A stretch of DNA of 64,000 nucleotides from Onchocerca volvulus (Eukaryota; Nematoda; Chromadorea; Rhabditida; Onchocercidae): contig HG738142.1 in the NCBI GenBank assembly GCA_000499405.2, positions 30,763-94,762 of the forward strand, written 5' to 3'. The translations under genes were made by a program, and so were the position numbers. This document shows, piece after piece, positions 23,401 to 34,482 of this stretch. Each line of letters begins with the position of its first letter. Position 1 is the first letter of the stretch. The notes beneath the pieces are model-generated. The model was given only the letters and a program-made list of their open reading frames with translations. It made no database searches and had not been told where the DNA came from.

Positions 23401-26069
23401 AAACGAAATTGACGATGTAGTACGCGCGGAAATATCCAATTCTAAATGTCGATAAGGATTTGTATGAAGTTGTGATGAAAAATGATTCATGAACCTTTCG
23501 GTGTCGAAATTTACGACGTATGATAGAAGAAAAATGCTCTAAGCGTTATCTTTGAGCATCAGTATCCAACACAGTTACAGGAAACGATAAATTTTCTTTA
23601 TACAGAAGAAGATCAGCAGAAGATGGCGGTAAATTAGCAACCATACAAATGTGGAATGATGATATCGAAGAAGATAACTGATGGGTTGTTCCATATTCAC
23701 CTTTGCTATTAAAAATATACAAAGCGTATGTAAACGTGGAATTATCAGACCATTTGGGAATGCATTAATATTGTTTGCAAGAGATTTCATGCAAACATTA
23801 TTTGCAATTTCTCAATTGACACCAGAGGATGAAATTAATGCTTGCCTGAAATCTCTACTTCTGTTGCGACACGTAAGGCGTTAAGATTTACGACAAATAT
23901 GAATGTCCAGTTGCAAAAAAAATCGACCAGCTGAGATATTCTCACATCAATTGCTGGAAATTGGGAACCGAAAGGTGCCGATTGATCTGACCACAAGATG
24001 AATTTCATTGTCTCATAATTTCTACAATTTAGTAACGTCAAAAGAAGAGTTAATTGGAAAAATATTTCCAAATATTCAAACTGATTATAAGGATCAAGAT
24101 TGCTGAGTGAACGAGTTATTTTTGAGGCCAGGAACAAAGCCATCTATGAACTTCACAAATATTATTCAACATTCAATGAGAAGCAGTTACATACAACGTC
24201 CGCCGATAATATTGTAGAAGCAAATGAAGCGAGTTAATTATGCAACAACATTTTTGAATTCACTCAATCTGCCAGAAATACCATCGCACGTATTGCAATT
24301 GAAAATTGGCGCGCCAATTATTTTGTTACGTGCCAATTATTACGAAATATCAAGCAGCCAAAACTTTGCGACGGCACGCAGCTTGCAATAGAAAAAATTA
24401 ATGAGCAATGTCGTAGAAGCAACAATCTTGACAGGACCTTTTGAAGGTGAAGATGTCCTCATTCTTCGCATTCCTGTGATTCCAACGGATATGCCCTTTC
24501 ACTTTAAAAGATTGCAGTTTTCAATTAGATGACGTTTGCAATAATCGTCAGAAAAACTCGGAGCCAATCTTTAGAATTGTACGGCTTAGATTTGGACACA
24601 TGTGATTGCTCACATGGACAGTAGTAATATGTTGCGTGTTTCTAGAATCGGCAAACCAGAAAATCTCTATATCTACACAAACAATGGAACAAGAAAAAAT
24701 ATTGTATATCCACAAGTATTGTGAAATTAAACATTTAAAAACGTGCGCTTTCCTTTTTTCGTTTTTTATCACTTAATCAGACTGAACTACAGCAATGCGT
24801 ATATATAAAAAGTATATAAAAATTTAATTTCAAAGTAATAGGTAAAAACTTTCAGATCTTATATTTCGAATTAATACCGATAGGCGTTTTTAAGAAATTT
24901 CAGAGATTTAAGATTTTGAACAAACAAACATTTATATTTTAAATGATAAAATTAAATCTAAATTTTAAAAATTCCAAGAAAAGAACGAAAAAAATATATT
25001 TGCTAGAATAACTGGAAATACGTAAAATTGAAAAAAGTGTTTGATTTTTGTTATAATACATATGCAAAAAAAAAAAAAAAAAAAAATCAATTAAAAAAAA
25101 CTTGATGAAATCATTCATTTTAAATGTCAAGAGAGATATAATATCCATTAAATACAAAATTAAAATTAAATTTCAAATAATTGAAGATGGGAAAATTTGA
25201 AAAAGTAGAATTCCTTGCAAATTTTTTTTTTTTTTTAAGCTTTCATTCATATTTTATTTTTGATTATCATTTTTTTCACTTCTTTTTCCTTTCTTTTTTT
25301 TTTTTTATTAATCATAAATTTCAACTACTTTATCCTTTCTTTCCCAACCAGATATGAGTACAAAAAAAAAAAAAAAAAAAAAAAAAGATTTCCCATTTTT
25401 TTTTTCCTTTTTTAATGACTAATATCAGCTAATACCAAATTAAAATATCATATATGAAACAAAAACTAATTTTTCCCAAATGTTATATTTCTTTGTGAAA
25501 TGATATATAATTTGTAAATCAATTCAGACAAAAATTGAACTTTTATATTATCATTTTTGATAAATTTTATTTTAAAAGTCAAAAAAGAAAGTTGAAATTT
25601 TTTTTTTTTACAAAAAATAAAGGAAAAACGATTTTCTTTTTTTTTTTTTTTAAAATAAGTAATAATCGAGAAATAAAAGGAAAAAAAAAAATAAAAGATG
25701 AAAAAATTATTTAACTACCAAATTTTTATCGTTATCAATCCTGAATTGATTTTGTGATGTTACTGTTGATATAGTCTCTGCTGATGATTGTAATGATGAT
25801 GATGTTGATGATGATAATGATACTGGTAATGATGATGGTAATGATGATGATGATGATGATGATATTGGTTGTTGTTGTTGTTGTTGTGATTGTGATGATA
25901 ATTGTAATGATGATGGTTGAGGTAATATTATTGTTGAATTTTCGAAATTTCGATTAATTAATGGAGGATATGTTGAAGAATAATGTTCATAATCACTGGT
26001 TGTTGCTGCATTACCCGAACCAGTAGTAGTAATACCATTATTTGTTGTTGATAAAAGTTGTCGTAACAT
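14466..26069 (-). CDS. C2H2/C2HC zinc-finger protein, probable transcription factor
   Basis: Twelve exons keep phase throughout: 26069-25719, 22878-22776, 21549-21428, 20734-20658, 20522-20266, 19422-19294, 18526-18393, 17513-17444, 17132-16852, 15788-15642, 15093-14936, 14700-14466 (2064 nt, 687 aa plus stop). The N-terminal exon is low complexity: a Gln run near residues 60-70, then Ser runs. Another Gln run lies in exon 5. Three zinc fingers follow. Finger 1 has C319, C322, H335, C342. Finger 2 has C380, C383, H397, C401. Finger 3 has C498, C501, H514 and C518/H519. They are widely separated rather than tandem. The tail is Ser/Asn/Glu-rich. This layout fits a sequence-specific nuclear regulator with disordered activation regions; I do not recognise the specific family. 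Intron 1 holds a dead Helitron, and an assembly gap lies in intron 6. No trans-splice acceptor is seen close to the ATG, so an upstream 5' exon is possible. Confidence 0.82.
16430..16815. repeat. intronic pyrimidine-rich minisatellite, about 50-bp unit
   Basis: About seven degenerate units of ATTCTATTCCGGATTTTTTT then CATTTTCCTTATTTTTTTCA lie in the intron between the exons ending at 16852 and starting at 15788 of the zinc-finger gene. The array stops about 40 bases from the exon 9 donor. On the transcribed strand it is purine-rich (GAAAAA-type). Confidence 0.8.
19036..19195. other. assembly gap (160 N)
   Basis: A run of 160 N sits between A-rich sequence and TTCTTTTTTT, inside the intron between the zinc-finger exons at 19294 and 18526. 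ORFs crossing it are meaningless. No coding sequence appears to be lost because the flanking exons join in phase. Confidence 0.98.
19440..20265. other. intron with homopolymer and AT microsatellite
   Basis: Intron 5 of the zinc-finger gene. It holds CCTTTTTTTCCCT repeats at 19465-19506, an AT run at 19871-19896 and two similar TTTACAGTTCA(A/C)GT segments at 19901 and 19955. Nothing coding is seen. Confidence 0.8.
23217..24740 (+). mobile_element. degenerate, internally deleted Helitron
   Basis: The plus strand opens with TC followed by TATATATA, the usual Helitron 5' pattern. From 23445 broken frames read LYEVVMKN, EEKCSKRY, YRRRSAEDGGK and then WVVPYSPLLLKIYKAYVNVE, matching the Helitron-like N-terminal (Rep) region. 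From about 23870 the frames jump to the C-terminal PIF1-type helicase region: TTNMNVQLQ, ILTGPFEGEDVL, IPTDMPF, YGLDLDTC, GKPENLYIYTNNGT and NIVYPQVL. The central Rep catalytic and early helicase motifs are gone. Many stops and frameshifts break it. It is a rolling-circle transposon relic antisense to the host zinc-finger gene. A clear 3' hairpin with CTRR was not found. Confidence 0.82.
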
Positions 26070-26627
26070 TTTTTTTTTTTTTTTGATAATAATAATAGTA
26101 ATAATAATAGTGATTTTATTATTTCAAATAATAATTGCTGAAATAAATGAAAAAAATTTTAAATTAATTTCAAACAAAAATTTTAAAATTATTTCATTAT
26201 AAAATAGGCGAATTTGGAATCAATGCAATAAATCGAATCGTAGTGATAAAATGATGATTAATAACAAATCATGAATGATTGATTACTACTAATTAAAATT
26301 AATGATTAATAACAATAACGATGATTCATTAATAATTAAATTCATGTAATTATTATCATTATAAACGCTAATTAGCATTAACACTAATTATTTGCTATAA
26401 ATAATATAAAAAGAATTAACAATAATCATAAAGCTTAATAATATTTGATGAAATAAATGAAAAATTTTCAAATATTTTCAAACGATGATTGATAACAATG
26501 ATGATGATTGATTACTAATTAAATTGATGCAATTATAATTATGATAAGTGATAATTAGTATTAAAACTGATTAAATTATTAACAATAAAACATTAGTACT
26601 ATTAATATATGCATATAAAAGTATTTA

Positions 26628-26666
<39 letters not shown>

Positions 26667-29457
26667 AAAAAAAAAAAAAAAAAAAAAAGAAAGAGAATTT
26701 TGAAAAAATAATAAATTTAAAAAAAAAAGTATTAGAAAATAAAATAAATTAAAATATATTAAACTCATATTTGAATCTTTATATAACAATTTGAAAGGAA
26801 AAGAAATGGAACATAAAATATGTGTGATAAAAAAGAAAATGATTTGAAAATTGACTGTACAGAAGATACAGGATGCTGATAACGCTGATAACGATGATAA
26901 TCGGATCAAATGAATGAATATAAACAAAAAAAAAAAAAAAAAAAAAAAACTGTAAAATATGAAAATTTTGGGATAATGATACTTAATTTTCATCAAATGA
27001 TTTAAAAAATGGTAGATAACAATTGTGAAAATGACAACAACAATAATAATGTATGCTTTTGATATATGTCGTTATCGCTATTTTTTTTATTCATTTTTTT
27101 TTTTTTTTGAAAAATTTCGAGCAAAAAGATTTAAAATTAAAATGACTGAATGAAAACATACAAATGCAATGATGAACATAATGATTTAATTCGAAAAAAA
27201 AAAGTTATATGGAATTATAATTTTCGATATCGAAATTTTAGATATCAAAAAAGATTTGCAAAAGATTTTTTTTTAAGATTTGCAAAAAAAAAAAAAAAAA
27301 GTATTTGGATTGAAAATATATGATAGATCATTTTTAAAGAAACAAATTTATAAAGATTTAAGCAGGAAAATAAATGATATGGAAAATAAATGGAAAGTTA
27401 AAAAAAAAAAAAAAAAGAAGATTTAAATAATATAGAAAAAAAAAGAGAAAATAAGGAAGGAGTGATAAATGATAATAATGATAACAATGATACTACTAGT
27501 AATAATAATAACGGTTATTTTACGATATCAATTAATAAACAATAACTATTTTGCGATATTTTTTTAGAGATCAGCAATAGCAGAAATCATTTTTACGGTA
27601 CTCTTTTATGATTAGGATTAACATTTTTATAACTATTGTATTCAAATCTTATTTCAAAATTACAACATACATTAAAATGAATAATTTAAAACATCCAACA
27701 ATAATAGTCGCAACAATTTTATGGCTACCATAAAAGTAACAATTATTTTACGGTATCGGCAATAACAGTAGCTATTTTACGGTATCCTTTTACAGTATCC
27801 TTCTACAGTAATGATCATAGCAACATTAATCGTCGAATACTACTATTATTTATTGTTTCGACAATAATAGCAATAATTTTACGTATCTTTATTGATTTGT
27901 TTTTTTTTTTATTTAAGAGAAAAAATATCAATATTTGAAAAAAAAAAAGAAGAAAAAAAGCATAAATACCATAAAAATGATTAATCATCCCTTATTGATT
28001 ATAGTTGATAACAATAATTTACATTTTTAACTTCAAAAAATAAATAATTAACTTTGCTAACGACTGACGACTGTTTATTTTTAATGTAAATTATTAATTT
28101 TCCTATTATAACTGATAAAATTATCCAATTCTAACATTATTATCACTATTATCTTTGCTAGCAAAAAACTCTTGTCATTATTATTATTATCATCATTATT
28201 TTATCATTATTACTACTACTATTATTATTATTATTATTATCACTAATGAGAAAAATAAATTATCTGATACTTATTTATTAATTAGAATCATTATCAATAT
28301 TATCATACACATTTTCTTCTTGTATGGAAGAAAAATTAATCCTTTCTTATATTTTATCAAATTAATATCATTATTATTCTCATTTATTGGATAATAATTT
28401 GATAAATAAATAGGAAATAAGCATATATAAGATGAAATCAAATTTATTGGATAATTAATTAATTCCAATATTGAATTATTATTCATTCATTAACAAGGAT
28501 AAGATAATAGTTGAAATAAGTAATGTTAATTTATCTTATATTTTTTATTTCTTATCTTTCAAGTAATATTTCTATCGTTGCTCTTCTTTTTTCATATCAT
28601 CAAGTTTTACTATTAAGTTTCTTATCATTCTGATAAGTTGAAGATAAATATTTACATATTTCTTGAATTACTACTATTATTATTACTCGTACTGCTAAGT
28701 TTTTCTGTATCATCTTAATAAAATAAAATTTTAGTCAATTTCTTTGATCTACTACTATCACTTCTACAATTACTGTTGTTGCTCTACTAAAATTTCATAT
28801 CATTTGAAAATCGAAAAATCAATAGTTTATTCATTTCTTTAATTAATAATTATTACCTAATTACTAGATTTCAAATTATTCCAATTAAGTTAAAAATAAA
28901 CATTCATTTCTTGAACTATTACTATTATTAGTGCTATTATTACTACTAATAAGTTTCATGTTATCTCATATAATTAGACGGAAATATTTATTTACTAATT
29001 TACTATAAAGCATCAAAAATCTACATCATTTTAATAAACTTTAAGGTAAATATTTATTCAAACGAATAAAATAATTCAAATAAAATTGCTATTACAACTG
29101 AAATTTCATATCATCTTAATAAATATAATGATAAATAATAACAATTTGCGCATTTTATATAATTTCAAATTCATTTCAAAAATTTCAAATCATTTAAAAT
29201 CAAATTTAAAATAAATCATAGAATAGTAAGTATTTATTTTAATCAACAAATTAAATTAATTAAACGGAAAATATTTATTCATTGAATTACTACTACTACT
29301 CTTACTATAACAAAATCCCACTTCCATATCATTTTAATAAACAAAACTTAAAACTGGCAAATATTTCTATATGCGCATGCTAAATTCAAATTAATTTCAA
29401 AATTTCAAATAATTTAAAATCGAATTTAAAATAAATCATCGAAATTAGGGTATTTAA
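26070..29457. other. upstream intergenic region of the zinc-finger gene
   Basis: AT-rich with long A-runs (26630-26690, 26925-26950). Scattered TTTTACGGTAT/TTTACAGTAT motifs form a degenerate repeat at about 27510-27895. An ATT microsatellite lies at 28175-28240. No exon with acceptable splice signals was found. Any promoter for the zinc-finger gene should lie here but no motif is distinctive. Confidence 0.6.
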
Positions 29458-29579
29458 TTGATTGTGCCGGTAGTTTTGAAGAGCAGTAGTAGTAGAAGTA
29501 GTAGTGGTCGTCGTAGTAGTAGTAGTAATAGTACTGTCAGCTGTGATGATGTATGTCGAAAGAGGCCATCATCAACCTA

Positions 29580-29832
29580 CCCATCATGTATGTGTGTATG
29601 TCTGTGTATGTGTGTATGTCTACGTATGTGTGTATGTCTGTGTATGTGTGTATATGGTATGTGTGCGTGTATTTCTGCGTATGCATATGTCTATATAGTA
29701 TGTATGAATGTGTATGTGTATATGTATGCATGTGTAGGTGTATGTATGTATGTGTATGTGTGTATGTGTATGTGTGTATGTATATGTGTGTATGTGTATG
29801 TGTGTATGTGTATGTGTGTATGTGTATGTCTG
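29580..29832. repeat. TGTATG / TGTG microsatellite
   Basis: Alternating TGTGTATG and TGTATGTC units with a few interruptions run for about 250 bases. All six frames are open in part, giving artificial Cys-Val-Tyr and Thr-His-Tyr ORFs. Confidence 0.95.
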
Positions 29833-29924
29833 TGACTATACAATCGTATAAATATATATATATAGAAATAACTAATTATAGATGTGCATCGCGTATTGAA
29901 AATGACATTTGCGACAGGTCAGCA

Positions 29925-30488
29925 GCTACTAAATCACCACACCACTACTACAGAATTATTGTAGTTGCAGCAGTCGTAAAAATAGTGGTTGTTGTTGTCG
30001 TTGTTATTATTATTTTCGTTCTAGTAGTTGTTATTTTGTAGTTATAGCAGCTGTTGTTTCAATTTGCAGCTCTAGAAATTATAATAATTATAGCAGTTGT
30101 TGTTGAAATTGCAATTAATTATCATATTGTAGTAGTTGTAGCAATTTTATAGTTGTTGCTGCTTGAGTTATTGTAGTTGTAGTAATTATAACATAAAAAG
30201 TTACAGTAGTTATTGCAGTGATTGCTACAGTAGTTATAGCAGTTAGTAACAGTAATTGTAGCAATAGCTGCAGTAATTACAGTAGTAGCTATTGTAACAA
30301 TTGTTGTAGTGATAAATAGCAGCTGTAGCAATAATTGTAGAAGCAGTAGCAGTAATAATTGTAATAGCCGCAGTAATAGCAATTATAGCAATAGCTATTG
30401 TAATAGTTATTGTAGTAATAAATAGCAGCAATAGTAGTAGTGGTAATTACAATAGCAGTAATATAACAGTAATTGTAGTAGCAGTATC

Positions 30489-30531
<43 letters not shown>

Positions 30532-30640
30532 ATTGCAGTAATAGTAGCAATAGAAGTAGCAATTGTAGTAGTAGTAGTAGTAGTAGTATTAATTGCAGTA
30601 GCAGTAGTGGTTGAGAATATTAATGATGATGATAGATGAC
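29925..30640. repeat. long degenerate GTA/GCA trinucleotide array
   Basis: Units such as GTAGTTGTA, GCAGTAATT, GTAGCAATA and pure GTA (30478-30530) repeat for about 700 bases. The plus strand carries G far more often than C. The Leu-, Ile- and Thr-rich ORFs over it are repeat translations. Confidence 0.9.
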
Positions 30641-30743
30641 ATTCGACATTAATGATTTTCGAAAATTGTGTTGCTGCGGGTGAAATACACCCGCTCCGAT
30701 CATCCATCTAACAAAACCATTGAACTAATTTATTTGTTGTTAA

Positions 30744-30816
30744 GGCGGGGGAGCGGGGGCGGGAGGTGCGGGGTACGGGGATGTGGGAGGCGGGGGGGGG
30801 GGGGGGCGGGGGTGCG
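30744..30816 (+). repeat. G-run cluster, potential G-quadruplex
   Basis: At least nine runs of three or more G, including one of 14 G (30793-30806 approximately), lie within 75 bases in otherwise very AT-rich DNA. Loops are one to four bases. Confidence 0.9.
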
Positions 30817-30934
30817 AGAATAATCGCAAAAGAGGACATAGTTTTGGTTGACGGTGCTGGTGGTATTATAGTAATAGCAACCGTTATCCGTAGAAATTAT
30901 ATTATTTGATATCAATGAAAAATCCATTATATTA

Positions 30935-31200
30935 ATAAATTACAACAACAACAACAACAATAACAACAATAATTACAGTAACATTAACAATAATAATAAT
31001 TGCAGCAATACAACAATAATTACAGTGACAATAACAATAATAATATTACAGTAACAATAACAATTACAGTAATACTGACAATAATAGTTACAGTAACAAT
31101 AACGATAATAATTACAGTAACAGTAATGATTTAACAACAATAAAAATAATAATTACAGTAGCAATAATAGTAACGACAATAATAAAAATAATTTTTACAA
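30935..31200. repeat. degenerate AAC/AAT/ACAGTAA array
   Basis: ACAACAACA gives way to ATAATTACAGTAACA-type units for about 260 bases. C exceeds G on the plus strand, opposite to the array at 29925-30640. Confidence 0.9.
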
Positions 31201-31359
31201 TTATTTAATTTCTTTCAATTAATTAAACTTTTTCAAAAATTTACCTCAATCTCTTTGTATTCTTACTATTTACTTTAATTTTTTAGTCTTTTAGTTATTT
31301 AATGATTATAATAATTTCCTATTCTAATCATTATTTTATAAAATCTTATAATGATGATA

Positions 31360-31990
31360 ATTAATTATACAAATATCGATTATTTTGTTAATTTATTTTA
31401 ATTTAGCCTTAATTGTTTAACTTATTTATAATAATTCTTGTTTTAATTATTATTTTATAAAAATTGTATAACTGATTATAATTAATTGCACAAATATCGA
31501 ATTTTATTCAAAAATTATTAATGATCAAATAACTATTGGAATTATTGATATTACTACCTATTACTAGTATTTTACTTTAATTTAGCTTAGTTATTTAACT
31601 AATTATACTTCTTTAATCAATAATTTACAAAATCGTAATAATGATGATAATTTAATTGCACAAATATTGAAATTTTATTCAAATATTAATTTATAATTAT
31701 AAAATAATTATTGAAATTATTTGATATTACTTAATGCTATGAAGTGATGATAACTGCTATATACAACGATGATAATTTAATTATACAAATATCAAATTTT
31801 ATTTAAGTAATACTAGTAATATTTGACAACTAATTACACAAATATCGAATTTTATTTAAGTAATACCAATAATATTTGCCAATTAATTACAAAAATATCA
31901 AATTTTATCTAAGTAATACTAATAATATTTGATAATTAATTACATAAATATCGAATTTTATTCAAATTTTAATAATAATAATACTAATAA
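31360..31990. repeat. degenerate tandem repeat, about 60-bp period
   Basis: The core AATTACACAAATATCGAATT, then TTATTTAAGTAATACTAATA and ATATTTGA, recurs at about 31770, 31835, 31890 and 31945. More diverged copies reach back to 31360. Confidence 0.75.
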
Positions 31991-32039
31991 TTATAAAGTT
32001 AACTATTAATTTAATAATTATAAAAATAACTATTACAAG

Positions 32040-32230
32040 TATAACTATCATGAATAGATTAATGATTACAACCGATAACATCGGCGGTCATGACCATATG
32101 AGGACATCGACCGCGCGACCAATAAAACGATATAAACTAACGCTCAAATCATTCTCACAACCGGTCCACTTCTTAATTTTTGCAATAAACACTAAAAATT
32201 GTCCCCCTTTCCTCTCTTATTACCTCCTAC

Positions 32231-32261
<31 letters not shown>

Positions 32262-32263
32262 CC
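32040..32263 (+). other. GC-richer segment followed by CT microsatellite
   Basis: Bases 32050-32170 (ACCGATAACATCGGCGGTCA, then GACCGCGCGACC and CACAACCGGTCC) are clearly less AT-rich than the surroundings. GATAACATCGGCGGTC has no partner repeat in the window. A CT run follows at 32230-32260. The 88-codon ORF has no splice context or family resemblance, so I do not call a gene. Confidence 0.4.
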
Positions 32264-32329
32264 CCTCTCCTTTTTCTTTCGTTGTCACATCTGTCACCTC
32301 AATATATCTACTTTGAAATGACATTGAAT

Positions 32330-33940
32330 TTCAAATGTATAAGTCTAAATTTGGAAAAATGGAATAATTTTTGCAAAATGATATTTCAAAAAAAAAAAAA
32401 AAAAAAAAGGAAAAAAAGGAAAAAAAAGAATTGAAAAAAAAATTCTTTCCTCTTAATATAAATAAAAATTCCCGCAATTGGCAACATTTTGATTGTAATA
32501 ATGCCTTAATTGAATAATTAATCATTTAATTATTCGATTTATCTGAATTAATTTTATTTAATTTTATCAATCAATATCTTATTACACAAATATTTCATTT
32601 CACTTGTTTAACTTAATATAAATTGTATTGCTTTTTTTTTTCTTTTTTTTTTTTATGTCAAATAATTTTTATCCATAATATAATTGACAAATTATCGAGC
32701 AAAAAGCAAAATTAATCATTCATTGCTTAAAATAAATTAGTATATTATACTAATTAATAGGAAATTGAAAATATAAATTATATCTTGGCTATTTAATTAC
32801 AACTTTTCTTCATTTTCTCTAAATGTATTAATATAGAATTGTTACTTTACGAGTTATTATTTTATAACATGTGAATTTAATAATATTTTCATTCAAAATA
32901 AAGGAATTTTCTAGATTTCGAAAAACCAATAACAATCCTAAAGCACAATTTGCACAGCCGTAAATTCTTTTATCATATACTTTTACAATCATTTAATGAT
33001 TTAATAAAATAACTGGAATTAAAAATCATTTAAACATTTAATAAAATAATTCTGAAATTAAAATACTCGAAATATTAGAAATGGAATATTTTTTAGAATA
33101 AGCAGAACAAAAAAAAAAAATGTCATGTAATGTTATGTATCACATTAACTGAGAAAATTTACGCCTATCTAAAATTTACAAATAATAACGAATCTTATGA
33201 TTGAAAAAGCTATGAAAATTCAAAAGTCGTAAAATAAGATAATCTTTGCAAAAGGATTAAAATTCGATTCAATATTAATCTATCATAAATTTGTCTAATT
33301 TTTAGCCTTTAGCCTGAATTTAAAAATAAATTTCGATTGATTAAAACTTATATGTTGCATTTTGTACCTATCTTTTTATCAAGAAAAAAAAAAAAAAAAA
33401 CGAATTGAAATACTAAAATACGATCGAATATACTGTAAAATATTCAAAAAAATTTCAAAATCCACTACAACATCCATCCTTAATAAGAATTTAATTTAGC
33501 TGAAAAGAAAAAAAGAAAAAAAAAAAATTGGAAGAATCTCGACGATAATGGAATATAAATAATGCTATGAAAGGCATGAGAATTATTCTCAGCACAATCT
33601 TATTGAGAATTTTTGGAACATTCTCAAAGTTCATTCCTTCTATATTTCATCTTTCCTTCCTCGTAAACTTGCCCTTCCAATGATCAACTATCTTATTTCT
33701 GCTGCAACAATTGCCAATCAAATGAAAAAGACAACATGCTGTGCCCTAATTTCAATTGGAAAACAGATTGCAACATTTGATATCTCACAAATTTTCCTAA
33801 GCAAATAATACAAAATTCCTCTAATTCATTGATTAAAATAAATCATTATAAAAAGAAAAGAAAAAACAGTACAGTAAAGTATTTTGACAATAACAACGCA
33901 ACAAGGAACATGTTTTTCAAGCATACTTCGTTTTCTTTTC

Positions 33941-33973
<33 letters not shown>

Positions 33974-34482
33974 AAAAAAAACAGCAATAGTAGCAGTAAC
34001 AACAACAAAAATCACTTTAAAAAAGTTAGTAAATAGAGAAATATTTCATAAATCACCACAATCTTCCAACACAGATAATTGTAGTACTAATTTTAAGCAA
34101 TCCATAATGCATGCTACACAATGATCGATCAATCTAACAGGCACTGTATGGATGAAAATAGTTAGATATAGGCAAACTTGGTGAAATTATAAGTCACAAT
34201 CCATAAAAAAAAAAAAAGATAAATAATTGTAAAGTGATTCGAATAATTATTTACTATCTAAACATAGAATTCATCATAAACATAACTGCATAAATTCAGT
34301 CTGACAAATTTACATAGCTATTGAAAAACCTAAACCTAAGTGATTCTGATTCAGTTATGAATGCTCGAAAAATCTTATATGAAAAAACTTATAAGTGAAC
34401 TTTAAATTACCACTTAATTATCTTCCTTTCTCCTATCTCTAAAAAAAAAATCTAAAAAAGAAAAAATATGATCCACCATAAA
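32330..34482. other. gene-free stretch downstream of TOM20
   Basis: AT-rich with A-runs at 32389-32408, 33382-33401 and 33941-33971. It should include the TOM20 3' UTR. No exon-like frame was found. Confidence 0.6.

Noticed and set aside
23681..24143. Independent small genes on both strands at the Helitron
   Set aside because: Plus-strand frames are pieces of the Rep/helicase relic with stops between them; the minus-strand ORF is its shadow.
26625..26996. Phe-rich 123-codon ORF as a membrane protein
   Set aside because: Built from A-runs read as Phe codons; no start context or splice sites.
29458..30041. Overlapping Cys/Val/Tyr and Thr/His ORFs on both strands
   Set aside because: They are translations of the TGTATG microsatellite; open in several frames, no splice context.
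30122..30707. Leu-, Ile- and Thr-rich minus-strand ORFs
   Set aside because: Produced by the GTA/GCA trinucleotide array.
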